NCBI RefSeq assembly: GCF_900142965.1
Contig: NZ_FRCQ01000027.1
Span: 42,642-106,641 of the forward strand
Origin: Rhizobacter sp. OV335
GTDB lineage: Bacteria > Pseudomonadota > Gammaproteobacteria > Burkholderiales > Burkholderiaceae_C
Direction: 5' to 3'
DNA length: 64,000 bases
This document shows positions 37,166 through 46,970 of this stretch, in pieces. The translations under genes were made by a program, and so were the position numbers. How positions within the stretch are numbered: position 1 is the first letter of the stretch; the number at the start of each line of letters is the position of its first letter. The notes under the pieces were generated by a model. It was not told the origin of the DNA and did no database searches. It saw nothing but the letters and a program-made list of their open reading frames with translations.

Positions 37166-38590
37166 ATGAAGTTCGCGAAGCTCTCGACCCTGGCGCTGGC
37201 CATTGCCGCCGCGTTTGCGGCCCCCGCCCAGGCCCAGTCGAACAAGGAGTTGATGGACGAGCTGAAGGCGATGAAGCAGCGCATCGCCGACCTGGAGAAG
37301 AAGCTGGCCGAGAAGTCGGCCGCCGACGCGAAGCCCACGGAGAAGACCCAAGAGCGGCAGTGGGGCATGACGCCGGAGCAGGCGCAGGATTTCAACCGCA
37401 TTTCGGTCAAGACCGAGGCGCTGGAAGACGCGATGGAAGCGCAGGGGCTGAAGGGCCTGAAGATCGGCGGCTACTTCGACCCGACCTGGATCTACAACAA
37501 GAACCAGCACAGCGCCGGCTTCCAGTTCCTGAACCGCGTCTCGGACGACGGCTACAACTACGACAACGGCTACTTCGGCGTGGCGAACCTCGATTTCCAG
37601 AAGGAGCTCGACGGCGGCACCAAGCTGCGCCTGACGCTGATGCCCAACCGCGGCGCCGGCGCCATCGCCGACCCGGACGGCAACTCGATCGTGCACGAGG
37701 CCTCGGCGTCGATCCCGATCGGTGACCTGCAGACGCGCTTCATCTTCGGCCAGATCCCCGACTGGTCGGGCTACGAGTACGTGCAGGGCCCGCTGACCAA
37801 GCTGGTCACGCGCGGGTTGCTGCTCGACTTCACCGAGCCGACGGTCTACACCGGCGCCGGCCTGGAGTTCATCCGCGGCAAGTGGGACATCAAGGCCGTG
37901 CTGGCCAACTACAACAAGACGAAGAACGGCGCCAACCACAAGGCGCCGGTGCTCGCCTACCGCGTCGACTACTCGAAGGGCGAGTTCAACGGCTTCGGCT
38001 TCGCCGGCGTGCACGGCAAGGCCGGCAACTTCTCCGAGAGCGCGATCGATCCGAACACGCTCGAGGTGATCCCGCAGGACGACACCCGCCTCGACCTGTT
38101 CGAGATCGACGGCTACTTCATCCGCGGCGACTGGACGGTGCAAGGCCAGATCGGCGTCGGCCGGCAGCGCGATGCATCGATCGTTCCTGCCGCCGACGGC
38201 AGCCTGCGCGACGCGAAGTGGTGGGGCCTGTCGGCGCTCGCAGCCTACAAGTTCGAGCCGCGCTTCGAGGGCGTGGTGCGGGCCGACTACATCAACAACA
38301 AGAAGAACGGCGGCGGGCTGCTGCAGTACTCGGTCGCGGACGACCGCAACGGCATCGGCCCGGATCCGGCGCTGGGCTGTGCGCCGGGTGCGCTGGTCGA
38401 CGGCTGCGACGAAGGCGCGAACCGCTATGCGCTGGCGGTCGGCTTCAACTACCTGATGACCCGCAACACGACCCTGAAGGCCGAATACCGGCTGGATCGC
38501 GCGACACTGCCGGTGTTCATCGACGCCAACGACGGCAGCTACAAGAAGAGCAACCACCTGCTGGGCGCGTCGGTCGTGGTGTCGTTCTGA
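37166..38590 (+). CDS. DUF3138 family putative outer-membrane porin
   Basis: A protein of 474 aa with a signal peptide (MKFAKLSTLALAIAAAFAAPAQA). A short coiled coil at about residues 25-53 (KELMDELKAMKQRIADLEKKL) is typical of peptidoglycan-associated or trimeric porins. The rest looks like amphipathic beta strands that end in SVVVSF with a terminal Phe, the outer-membrane insertion signal. GAGGAG lies upstream. I assign DUF3138 from overall resemblance. The position between the polyamine permeases and puuC suggests a pore for polyamines, which is inference. Confidence 0.82.
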   Translation: MKFAKLSTLALAIAAAFAAPAQAQSNKELMDELKAMKQRIADLEKKLAEKSAADAKPTEKTQERQWGMTPEQAQDFNRISVKTEALEDAMEAQGLKGLKIGGYFDPTWIYNKNQHSAGFQFLNRVSDDGYNYDNGYFGVANLDFQKELDGGTKLRLTLMPNRGAGAIADPDGNSIVHEASASIPIGDLQTRFIFGQIPDWSGYEYVQGPLTKLVTRGLLLDFTEPTVYTGAGLEFIRGKWDIKAVLANYNKTKNGANHKAPVLAYRVDYSKGEFNGFGFAGVHGKAGNFSESAIDPNTLEVIPQDDTRLDLFEIDGYFIRGDWTVQGQIGVGRQRDASIVPAADGSLRDAKWWGLSALAAYKFEPRFEGVVRADYINNKKNGGGLLQYSVADDRNGIGPDPALGCAPGALVDGCDEGANRYALAVGFNYLMTRNTTLKAEYRLDRATLPVFIDANDGSYKKSNHLLGASVVVSF

Positions 38591-38615
38591 TCAAGGACCT
38601 GACGAAGGAGACAAC

Positions 38616-40103
38616 ATGGCTTCGATCGACTGGACAGCGCGCGCGGCAGCACAGCAATTCGACGGCCGCGCCTTCATCGGCGGCCAGCGCGTCGCGGCCC
38701 TCGCCGGCGAGACCTTCGGCTGCGTCTCGCCGCTCGACGGTCGCACGCTGACGCAGGTGGCGCGCGGCCAGGCGGCCGACGTGGATGCGGCGGTGCAGTC
38801 CGCCCGCCGTGCCTTCGACGACGGCCGCTGGTCGCGCAAGGCGCCGGCGCAGCGCAAGAAGGTGCTGCTGCGCTTCGCCGAGCTGATCCTCGGCGCCAAG
38901 GAAGAACTCGCGCTGCTCGAGACGCTCGACATGGGCAAGCCGATCAAGTACAGCCTGAGCGTCGACGTGCCGTCCACCGCCCGCTGCATCGCCTGGTATG
39001 CCGAGGCGGTCGACAAGATCTACGACGAGATCGCGCCGACGCCGCAGACCGCGCTGGCGCTGATCACGCGCGAGCCGATGGGCGTGATCGGCGCGATCGT
39101 GCCGTGGAACTACCCGATGATCATGGCCTCGTGGAAGCTCGGCCCCGCGCTCGCCGCCGGCAACAGCGTGGTGCTGAAGCCGAGCGAAAAATCCCCGCTG
39201 ACCGCGCTGCGCCTGGCCGAACTCGCACTGCAGGCCGGCCTGCCCGACGGCGTGTTCAACGTGGTGCCGGGCTACGGGCACGAGGCCGGCGAGGCGCTCG
39301 CGCTGCACCTGCAGGTCGACGCGATCGGTTTCACCGGCTCGACGCGCGTCGGCCGCAAGATGCTCGACTACGCCGGGCGCAGCAACCTGAAGCGGGTCTA
39401 CAACGAGCTGGGCGGCAAGTCGGCCTTCGTCGTGTTCCCCGATTTCGACGACCTCACGCGCGCCGCGCAGACGGTGGCCGGCAGCATGTTCTTCAACCAG
39501 GGCGAGTCGTGCAACGCGCCGTCGCGGGTGTTCGTGCACGAGAGCATCGCCGACGATTTCGTCAAGACGGTGACGGCCGAGGCGCCGAAGTACCAGCCGG
39601 GCAACCCGCTCGATGCCGGCACCGAGCTGGGTGCGCTGGTCGACGACACGCAGCTGCGCACGGTGCTCGGCTACATCGACGCCGGCCAGAGCGAAGGCGC
39701 GCGGCTGGCCGCCGGCGGCCGGCAATCGCGCAAGGACAGCGGCGGGTATTTCGTCGAGCCGACGGTGTTCGACGGCGTGTCGAACACGATGAAGATCGCG
39801 CGCGAGGAGATCTTCGGGCCGGTGCTGTCGGTGATCCGCTTCAAGACCGAAGAGGAAGCGATCGCGATGGCGAACGACAGCGCGTACGGGCTGCAGGCCA
39901 GCGTGTGGAGCAGCAACATCAACCGCGCGCACCGCGTGGCGCGGGCGCTGCGGGCCGGCACGGTGCACGTCAACCAGTACGACGAGGACGACATCACGGT
40001 GCCGTTCGGCGGGTTCAAGCAGAGCGGGAACGGGCGCGACAAGTCGCTGCATGCGTTCGACAAGTACACCGAGCTGAAGACGACCTGGATACGGCTCGAT
40101 TGA
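38616..40103 (+). CDS. puuC: Gamma-glutamyl-gamma-aminobutyraldehyde dehydrogenase (ALDH superfamily)
   Basis: A protein of 495 aa with the ALDH catalytic set: VPWNYPMIMASWKLGPAL, FTGSTRVGRKML, Glu in YNELGGKSAFVV and nucleophile Cys in NQGESCNAPSR. PuuC-type enzymes oxidise gamma-glutamyl-aminobutyraldehyde or free 4-aminobutyraldehyde to the acid with NAD+. GAAGGAG lies 5 nt before the ATG. It follows the porin gene and precedes gabT by 13 bp, completing the aldehyde step for both the Puu and SpuC routes. Confidence 0.93.
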   Translation: MASIDWTARAAAQQFDGRAFIGGQRVAALAGETFGCVSPLDGRTLTQVARGQAADVDAAVQSARRAFDDGRWSRKAPAQRKKVLLRFAELILGAKEELALLETLDMGKPIKYSLSVDVPSTARCIAWYAEAVDKIYDEIAPTPQTALALITREPMGVIGAIVPWNYPMIMASWKLGPALAAGNSVVLKPSEKSPLTALRLAELALQAGLPDGVFNVVPGYGHEAGEALALHLQVDAIGFTGSTRVGRKMLDYAGRSNLKRVYNELGGKSAFVVFPDFDDLTRAAQTVAGSMFFNQGESCNAPSRVFVHESIADDFVKTVTAEAPKYQPGNPLDAGTELGALVDDTQLRTVLGYIDAGQSEGARLAAGGRQSRKDSGGYFVEPTVFDGVSNTMKIAREEIFGPVLSVIRFKTEEEAIAMANDSAYGLQASVWSSNINRAHRVARALRAGTVHVNQYDEDDITVPFGGFKQSGNGRDKSLHAFDKYTELKTTWIRLD

Positions 40104-40116
40104 CCGGAGAACCGCG

Positions 40117-41403
40117 ATGAACCACTCGCAGAACGAACAACTGATGGCCCGCAAGGCCGCCGCCACGCCGCGCGGTGTCGGCGTGATGGGCACCTTCTTC
40201 GCCGACCACGCCGAGAACGCCGAGCTGTGGGATGTCGAAGGCCGGCGCTTTCTCGACTTCGCCGGCGGCATCGCGGTGATGAACACCGGCCACCGCCACC
40301 CGAAGGTCATCGCGGCGATCGAGGCGCAGCTCAAGCGCTTCACGCACACCTGCTACCAGGTCGTGCCGTACGAGGGGTACATCGCGCTGGCCGAGCAGCT
40401 CAATGCGCTGACACCCGGCCGCCACGCGAAGAAGACCGCCTTCTTCAGCACCGGCGCCGAGGCGATCGAGAATGCGGTGAAGATCGCCCGCGCGCACACC
40501 AAGCGCGCCGGCGTCATCGCGTTCGGCGGCGCCTTCCACGGGCGCAGCATGTTCGCCGTGGCGCTGACCGGCAAGGTGCAGCCCTACAAGGCCGGCTTCG
40601 GGCCGTTCCCGCCCGAGATCTACCACGCGCCCTTCCCTGCCGAAGGCACCAGCCTCGCCGAGATGCAGAAGGCGGTGCAGCACCTGTTCAAGGCCGACAT
40701 CGAGGCCTCGCGCGTCGCGGCCATCGTGTTCGAGCCGGTGCAGGGCGAAGGCGGTTTCAACGTCATCCAGGCCGAGGCATTGCGCTGGCTGCGCGCGCTG
40801 TGCGACGAGCACGGCATCGTGCTGATCGCCGACGAGGTGCAGACCGGGTTCGGCCGCACCGGCCGGCTGTTCGCGATGGAGCACTTCCCCGAGGTGCTGC
40901 CTGACATTCTTGTCAGCGCCAAGTCGCTGGCCGCCGGCCTGCCGCTGTCGGCGGTGACCGGCCGCGCCGAGATCATGGACGCGCCCGCGCCGGGCGGCCT
41001 CGGCGGCACCTACGCCGGCAACCCGCTGGCGATTGCTGCCGCGCATGCGGTGATCGGCGTGATGCACGACGAGCAGCTGCCGGCGCGCGGCCAGGCGCTG
41101 GGCGACCGGCTGAAGGCGGTGCTGAACGAGCTGCGCGCTGCCGTGCCGCAGATCGTCGACGTGCGCGGGCTGGGGGCGATGGTGGCGGTCGAGTTCAACC
41201 GCACCGGCACCGACGAGCCTGATGCAGCGTTCACGAAGCAGGTGCAGGCCGAAGCGCTGCAGCGCGGGCTGATCCTGCTGAGCTGCGGCGTCAATGCCAA
41301 CGTGATCCGCTTCCTGTTCCCGTTGACGATTCCCGACGTGCATTTCGCCGAGGCGATCGCGATCCTGCAGGCGTCGCTGCGGGCCGCTGCCGCCTCCGCA
41401 TGA
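40117..41403 (+). CDS. gabT: 4-aminobutyrate aminotransferase
   Basis: A protein of 428 aa. It shows VGVMGTFFADHAENAELWDVEG, AVMNTGHRHPKV, STGAEAIENAVK (PLP phosphate), IADEVQTGFGRTGRLF (PLP Asp) and VSAKSLAAGLPLSAVTGR (PLP Lys). These are GabT/PuuE features. It transfers the amino group of GABA to 2-oxoglutarate, making succinate semialdehyde. No succinate-semialdehyde dehydrogenase gene is seen in the window. GGAG precedes the ATG by 7 nt. The stop overlaps the next ligase gene (ATGA). Confidence 0.94.
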   Translation: MNHSQNEQLMARKAAATPRGVGVMGTFFADHAENAELWDVEGRRFLDFAGGIAVMNTGHRHPKVIAAIEAQLKRFTHTCYQVVPYEGYIALAEQLNALTPGRHAKKTAFFSTGAEAIENAVKIARAHTKRAGVIAFGGAFHGRSMFAVALTGKVQPYKAGFGPFPPEIYHAPFPAEGTSLAEMQKAVQHLFKADIEASRVAAIVFEPVQGEGGFNVIQAEALRWLRALCDEHGIVLIADEVQTGFGRTGRLFAMEHFPEVLPDILVSAKSLAAGLPLSAVTGRAEIMDAPAPGGLGGTYAGNPLAIAAAHAVIGVMHDEQLPARGQALGDRLKAVLNELRAAVPQIVDVRGLGAMVAVEFNRTGTDEPDAAFTKQVQAEALQRGLILLSCGVNANVIRFLFPLTIPDVHFAEAIAILQASLRAAAASA

Positions 41404-42716
41404 AGGAGCTTCGCGAACGGCTGCAAGCCGAGGGCGTGCACACGCTGGTCGCGCAATTCACCGACGTGCACGGCGTCGCCAAGGGCAAGTACGTGCCGCT
41501 CGCGCACCTGGAGAGCCTGCTGGCCGAAGGCGCGGGCTTTGCCGGCCCGTCGATCTGGGGCACCGGGCTGCCTCGCACCGGCCCGCGCTCGGAGTACTAC
41601 GGCCGCGGCCAGCCCGAGACCGCCCGGGCGCTGCCGTGGATGCCGGGCTATGCGCGCATCGTCTGCGACGGCTTCGTGGCCGGCGAGCCGTTCGACGCCT
41701 GCCCGCGCCAGGTGCTGAAGCGCCAGGTGGCGAAGCTGGCCGAGCGCGGTTGGACGCTGCGCACCGGCATCGAGCCGGAGTTCTTTCTGCTGCGCCGCAC
41801 CGCCGATGGCATCGCGCCGGCCGATGCGCAGGACGCGCTCGACAAGCCCTCGTACGACCTGAAGACGCTGCCTCGGCAGGCCGCGTTTCTGCACGAGCTG
41901 TCCGAGGCGCTGACCGCTTGCGGCCTCGACGTGTTCCAGGTCGACCACGAGGATGCGCACGGCCAGTACGAGCTGAACTTCCACCATGCCGAGGCCTTGC
42001 AGAGCGCCGACCACCTGATGCTGTTCAAGATGGCCGCGCAGGCGCTGGCCGAGCGGCACGGCAGCGTGTTCTCGATGATGCCCAAGCCGTTCGCGAACCA
42101 GCCGGGCAGCGGCATGCACTTTCACGTGTCGCTGTGGGCTGGTGGCGACTGCGTGTTCGCCGACCGACAGCAGCCGCTGTCGACGCTGGCCGGGCATTTC
42201 ATCGCCGGCGTGCTGGCGCATTCGGCCGCGCTGTGCGCGCTGGCCGCGCCGACCGTCAACAGCTACAAGCGGCTGGTGGTCGGCGAATCGCTGTCCGGCA
42301 CCAGCTGGGCGCCGGCCTACGTGGCGCACGGGCCGAACAACCGGACGGCGCTGGTGCGCACGCTGGGCGGCCGCTTCGAATGGCGGGTGCCGGATGCATC
42401 GGCCAACCCGTACCTGGCGACGGCTGCGCTGATTGCCGCCGGGCTCGATGGCATCGCGCGCGAGCTCGATCCGGGGCCGGCGTGCACCGAGGATCTGTTC
42501 CAGCTGAGCCTCGCGCAGATCCGCGAGCGCGGCATCGGGCTGCTGCCGCAGAGCCTGGGCGAAGCGGTCAACGCGCTCGAGGCCGACGAGGTGATCCGCG
42601 GGGCCTTGGGCGAGACGCTGTCGGCCGAGTTCATCCGCCTGAAGCGTGCCGAGTGGACGGAGTACGCGCGCCATGTGAGCGGCTGGGAGATTGCGCGGTA
42701 CGCTTCGGCGTTCTGA
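41400..42716 (+). CDS. Second glutamine-synthetase-family ligase (type III/GlnT-like)
   Basis: A protein of 438 aa, ATGA-coupled to gabT. It contains VAQFTDVHGVAKGKYVPL, LRTGIEPEFFLL, DAHGQYELNFHH, GSGMHFHVSL and HGPNNRTALVRTLGGRFEWR, the glutamine synthetase active-site series. It differs clearly from the puuA product in length and opening, and resembles the GlnT/gamma-glutamyl-amide ligase branch annotated as type III glutamate-ammonia ligase. A role in gamma-glutamylating a second amine (for example ethanolamine, methylamine or spermidine) is possible. True ammonia assimilation is less likely in this setting. Confidence 0.85.
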   Translation: MKELRERLQAEGVHTLVAQFTDVHGVAKGKYVPLAHLESLLAEGAGFAGPSIWGTGLPRTGPRSEYYGRGQPETARALPWMPGYARIVCDGFVAGEPFDACPRQVLKRQVAKLAERGWTLRTGIEPEFFLLRRTADGIAPADAQDALDKPSYDLKTLPRQAAFLHELSEALTACGLDVFQVDHEDAHGQYELNFHHAEALQSADHLMLFKMAAQALAERHGSVFSMMPKPFANQPGSGMHFHVSLWAGGDCVFADRQQPLSTLAGHFIAGVLAHSAALCALAAPTVNSYKRLVVGESLSGTSWAPAYVAHGPNNRTALVRTLGGRFEWRVPDASANPYLATAALIAAGLDGIARELDPGPACTEDLFQLSLAQIRERGIGLLPQSLGEAVNALEADEVIRGALGETLSAEFIRLKRAEWTEYARHVSGWEIARYASAF

Positions 42717-42753
42717 GCACCTCCCCTCCTTTTCTCTCGCCCACGCCTCCTGA

Positions 42754-43671
42754 ATGAACTCCTCTTCGTCGGCCGCCTCGGCCAGCCACCGCGTGCACGC
42801 GCCGTGGATCGCCTACCTCTGCCTCGGCAGCTCGATGGCCCTGGTGGGCAGCTATGTGGGGCTGTCGAAGCTGCTGCTGGCGGTGTTCCCGGTCTTCCTG
42901 CTGGCCTGGCTGCGCTTCGGCATGGCAGCGGTCGCGATGGTCGGCTGGGTGCGGCGCCAGCCGGGCGAGGCGCCGCTGAGCCGGCACGACCGCGTGCTGC
43001 TGTTCTTCGAATCGTTCTTCGGCAACTTCCTGTTCTCGATCTGCATGCTGTTCGGCGTCGGCATGAGCTCGGCGCTGGCGGCCGGCGTGATCATGGCGGC
43101 GATCCCGGCGGCGGTGGCAATCCTGTCGCGGCTGTTCCTGAAGGAACGCATCCAGCCGCGCGTCGCCGCGGGCATTGCGTGCGCGGTGGGCGGCATCGCG
43201 CTGGTCTCGGTGGTGGCGCACGGCGGTGAGGACAAGGGCAGCTCGCTGCTGGGCAACCTGCTGCTGTTCGGCGCGGTGCTGTGCGAAGGCTCGTACGTCG
43301 TGATGGGCAAGAAGCTCGCCGGCAACGTTTCGGCCAAGCGCATCAGCGCGCTGGTGAACCTGTGGGGGCTGGCGCTGGTGACGCCGCTCGGGCTGTGGCA
43401 GGCGATGTCGTTCGACTTCGGCGCGGTGCTGCCGGGCGCGTGGTCGCTGCTGCTGTTCTATTCGCTGGCGGCCAGCATGGTGACGGTGTGGCTGTGGATG
43501 ACGGGGCTGCGCCATGTGCCGGCGTCGTCGGCGGGCATCTTCACGGTGCTGCTGCCGATCAGCGCGGCGGCGGTCGGCGTGGTCTTTCTCGGCGAGCGGA
43601 TCAGCGCGACGCAGGCGGCGGCCTTCGGGCTGGCGATCGCCGGCGTGCTGCTGGCGACCTGGCCGTCGCGC

Positions 43672-43686
<15 letters not shown>
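42754..43686 (+). CDS. EamA/DMT family transporter
   Basis: A protein of 310 aa with about ten hydrophobic segments and two EamA repeats (one around VGLSKLLLAVFPVFLLAWLR, the second around RISALVNLWGLALVTPLGLW). The family exports amino acids and related metabolites through the inner membrane. It is 37 bp after the glutamine-synthetase-like gene and in the same direction, so it may export an intermediate or product of polyamine breakdown; that is inference. The end overlaps the convergent dusA gene by 15 nt. Confidence 0.88.
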
Positions 43687-44649
<963 letters not shown>

Positions 44650-44665
44650 GACCTCTTGATTTTCC

Positions 44666-45106
44666 TTATGGTTCATTGGATTTCGCGCTGTCGAGCCAGG
44701 GGTTGATGACCGCCGCACCGGCGGCCTCGAACGGGCTCGTGTCCCGGGTGGCGACAGCGAACCCATTGGCTGCTGCGATGGCCGCAATGTAGCCGTCCGC
44801 CGTGGCAATGGCCAAGCCAGCGGCGCGGGCCTTCGCCATCAGTGCCGCAAAGGCTTGTGTGCAGGCCAGGTCAAAGGGCAGCACGCGGCCGGCGAACAGG
44901 GGCAGCACGCGCTTTTCGAGGTTCTCCTGGAGCCCCGCGCGCCGCTTGCCGGCGGGGAGCAGCGCCACGCCCGCACGCAACTCCGCCACCGTGATGGAGG
45001 AGAGGAACAGCGTCTCCATCGCCTGGGCGTCGATCCACTCGATCACGCGAAGTTCGGGCGCGTGGCGAAGCGGTTCCGACACCACATTCGTATCCAGCAA
45101 AATCAT
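44666..45106 (-). CDS. PIN-domain toxin (FitB/VapC type)
   Basis: A protein of 146 aa. It has the PIN-domain acidic residues in MILLDTNVVSE (first Asp), SITVAELRAGVALLP (Glu), and the C-terminal IATADGYIAAIAAANGFAVATRD (paired Asp). PIN toxins are Mg-dependent ribonucleases; FitB/VapC proteins are held inactive by a small DNA-binding antitoxin. The gene is second in a two-gene operon, ATGA-coupled to the antitoxin. It is followed closely by dusA in the same direction, so read-through into dusA is possible. Confidence 0.92.
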   Translation of the reverse strand: MILLDTNVVSEPLRHAPELRVIEWIDAQAMETLFLSSITVAELRAGVALLPAGKRRAGLQENLEKRVLPLFAGRVLPFDLACTQAFAALMAKARAAGLAIATADGYIAAIAAANGFAVATRDTSPFEAAGAAVINPWLDSAKSNEP

Positions 45107-45357
45107 TCGAAGCTCACCGGGCGAGATGGAGCCTTGTCGCGCACCTGCTCGAACACGGCGAACTCTTCGTCGCTCAACCTGGCCTGGCGGCCCATGTCTG
45201 CCAGAAGCGAACCCAGCTTCACGCGCCCCTGGGGACTGATCGCAGATTCCAGGATCTCGCGCACCTCGGCCTCCATGCTGTGGCCGTGCTGGGCAGCACG
45301 AACGCGCAGAGCACGGTGGACCTCGTCGGAGAGGTTGCGAACGGTGAGCATGGCCAT
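45103..45357 (-). CDS. FitA/VapB-like ribbon-helix-helix antitoxin
   Basis: A protein of 84 aa from ATG 45357 (MAMLTVRNLSDEVHRALRVR); ATG 45351 is an alternative, since FitA proteins often begin at MLTVRN. The N-terminal 40 residues match FitA ribbon-helix-helix proteins (AAQHGHSMEAEVREILESAI). The C-terminal part (LSDEEFAVFEQVRDK) would wrap the toxin. Antitoxins of this family bind the operon promoter together with the toxin to repress it. The stop overlaps the toxin start (ATGA). Confidence 0.9.
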   Translation of the reverse strand: MAMLTVRNLSDEVHRALRVRAAQHGHSMEAEVREILESAISPQGRVKLGSLLADMGRQARLSDEEFAVFEQVRDKAPSRPVSFE

Positions 45358-45420
45358 GGCGTCGTTTCGGATTGCATTCGATGCATGCACTTTACCACTA
45401 TGCATTCATGCCGGCAGGAA

Positions 45421-45681
45421 TCAGCCCGCAGGCCATGTCGCCATCACCCGTGGCGGCTGTGCCCGTTCATCCACCCACTGCCGCCCCACCTGCCGCGCAT
45501 GCTTTGCCGCATCGACCTGCACCTCGAAGACGCCCGCGCCGGCATCGACCGTGTAGTCATCGCGGTGCGCGCCATACGCACGCCCGATCTGCAGCCTGGC
45601 CGCGAAGCCGCCGCCGACCAGCGCGTCCGGTGCGCAGTGCAGCTGGTATCCCTTGTACTCGTCGATGAACGGCGCTTGCAT
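45421..45681 (-). CDS. Small hypothetical protein (86 aa)
   Basis: The start at ATG 45681 is chosen because AGGAG lies 7 nt upstream. The protein begins MQAPFIDEYKGYQLHCAPD and is small, soluble and without signal peptide or membrane segment. I recognise no named domain, although the layout (a short beta-rich region with VGGGFAARLQIGRAYG, then an amphipathic helix) resembles small conserved Burkholderiales proteins. It lies upstream of the FitAB-like pair in the same direction, and 95 bp downstream, in its own sense, of a LexA-like box that could control it. Confidence 0.55.
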   Translation of the reverse strand: MQAPFIDEYKGYQLHCAPDALVGGGFAARLQIGRAYGAHRDDYTVDAGAGVFEVQVDAAKHARQVGRQWVDERAQPPRVMATWPAG

Positions 45682-45776
45682 CCTGCTTCTCCTGCCAAGC
45701 CCGCGATCTTCCTTCAAGACGCCGCTGATGCGTTTTGAGGCATGCAACTGACAGCTGCAGACAGCACTCGGGAATA

Positions 45777-45792
45777 CTGTACGTTTGTACAG
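45777..45792. promoter_or_regulatory. LexA (SOS) box candidate
   Basis: CTGTACGTTTGTACAG fits the proteobacterial LexA consensus CTGT-N8-ACAG exactly. Flanking bases extend the palindrome to ACTGTAC-GTTT-GTACAGT. It sits in a short AT-rich gap, 37 nt before the rightward small ORF starting at 45830 and 95 nt before the leftward ORF starting at 45681. TACTAT at 45801-45806 could be a -10 for the rightward gene. LexA binding here is predicted, not shown. Confidence 0.6.
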
Positions 45793-45829
45793 TTAGTGGC
45801 TACTATGCATCGCTCCTCGACTCCGCCGA

Positions 45830-46081
45830 ATGACCGCCATGAACCCCGACATCACTTCTGAAAACTGGGCGCTGAAGTGCGCCGAGCGCCTGCAGGAACA
45901 GTGGCCGCGCGTCGACCGCAGCGACCTCGAGCACCTCGCGTGGGCGCTGATCTCCGAGCCCTATTGGCAAGGCATGGACCCGAGTGACGCCGCGCTCGAA
46001 TGGCTGCAGCAAGGCGTGTCCGTGCAGCGCGATGCGCGCCCTGAAGCCAGCAACGATCCGCTGCTGCCGTGCAGCCGCTGA
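45830..46081 (+). CDS. Small hypothetical protein, possibly SOS-regulated (83 aa)
   Basis: An 83-aa protein (MTAMNPDITSENWALKCAERLQEQW), or 80 aa from the ATG at 45839. It is soluble, acidic and helical, with WPRVDRSDLEHLAWALISEPYWQGMDP and no recognised domain. The upstream LexA-like box is the main clue to its job. No strong Shine-Dalgarno is seen. Alternative frames in this interval are worse in codon use, so I regard it as a probable gene. It is convergent with the alpha/beta hydrolase gene, 4 bp away. Confidence 0.6.
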   Translation: MTAMNPDITSENWALKCAERLQEQWPRVDRSDLEHLAWALISEPYWQGMDPSDAALEWLQQGVSVQRDARPEASNDPLLPCSR

Positions 46082-46085
46082 AGCC

Positions 46086-46970
46086 TCAGGCCCGCCCGGC
46101 CGCGAGCGCGATGCCCTGCGTGAAGCGCGGCAGCAAGGGCATCGGCAGGTCGTGCCCCATGCCGTCGATCAGGTCGAGTTCGGCACCGGCGATCTTGCGG
46201 GCCAGGTCGTGCCCGGCCGCCACCGGCACCAGCGGGTCGGCCTGGCCGTGGATCACGCCGCACGGCAGCTTCACGCCCTCCAGGCGCCGGCTGCGGTCGC
46301 CATCGGCCGCAATCGCGACCAGCTGGCGTGCCGTGCCCGCGGGGCGGTATGCGCGGTCCACTGCGGCGCGCAGCCTGGCCTGCATCCAGGCCGGATCGGG
46401 CCGGTACGCCGGGCTGCCGATCAGGTGCATGAAGCGGCCCAGGTGCGCCGCGACCGAGGCCGGGTCGCGCGGGTTCTCGGGCCGGCTCAGCAGCGCACGC
46501 CGCACCTCGGGCGTGGCCATCGGCAGGCGGCGCGAGCCGGTGCTCGTCATCATCAACGTCAGGCTCTTCAGGCGCTGCGGATGATGGATGGCCATCAGCT
46601 GCGCCACCATGCCGCCCATCGACGCGCCGCACACATGGGCCTGCGCGATGCCCAGCGCATCGAGCACGCCGATGGCATCGTCGGCCAGCGCGCGCAACGG
46701 GTACGGCGGGCGGATCGGCAGGTGGAAGGCGAACTTCATCGCGGCCATCGGCACGTTCGGCACGCCCAGCTGATCGAAGCCCTGGCTCAGCCCGACATCG
46801 CGGTTGTCGAAGCGGATCACGCGGAAGCCGCGCGCCACCAGCATCTGCACCAGCTCGTCGGGCCAGGCGGTGAGCTGCATGCCCAGGCCCATCACCAGCA
46901 GCAGCGGCTCGCCGTTCGGCGAACCGTGGTCTTCGACCTCGAGCGAGATGCCGTTGGCCGCGAGCTTCAT
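46086..46970 (-). CDS. Alpha/beta hydrolase fold protein
   Basis: A protein of 294 aa. The oxyanion region is LLLVMGLGMQLTAWPDEL, the nucleophile elbow CGASMGGMVAQLMA, the Asp region IHGQADPLVPV and the His IDGMGHDLP. It resembles proline-iminopeptidase or haloperoxidase-like esterases; its substrate is unknown. It is the last gene of a leftward row that starts with the wax-ester synthase, and is ATGA-coupled to the preceding hydrolase. A role in acyl-ester turnover is inferred from that context. Confidence 0.9.
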   Translation of the reverse strand: MKLAANGISLEVEDHGSPNGEPLLLVMGLGMQLTAWPDELVQMLVARGFRVIRFDNRDVGLSQGFDQLGVPNVPMAAMKFAFHLPIRPPYPLRALADDAIGVLDALGIAQAHVCGASMGGMVAQLMAIHHPQRLKSLTLMMTSTGSRRLPMATPEVRRALLSRPENPRDPASVAAHLGRFMHLIGSPAYRPDPAWMQARLRAAVDRAYRPAGTARQLVAIAADGDRSRRLEGVKLPCGVIHGQADPLVPVAAGHDLARKIAGAELDLIDGMGHDLPMPLLPRFTQGIALAAGRA

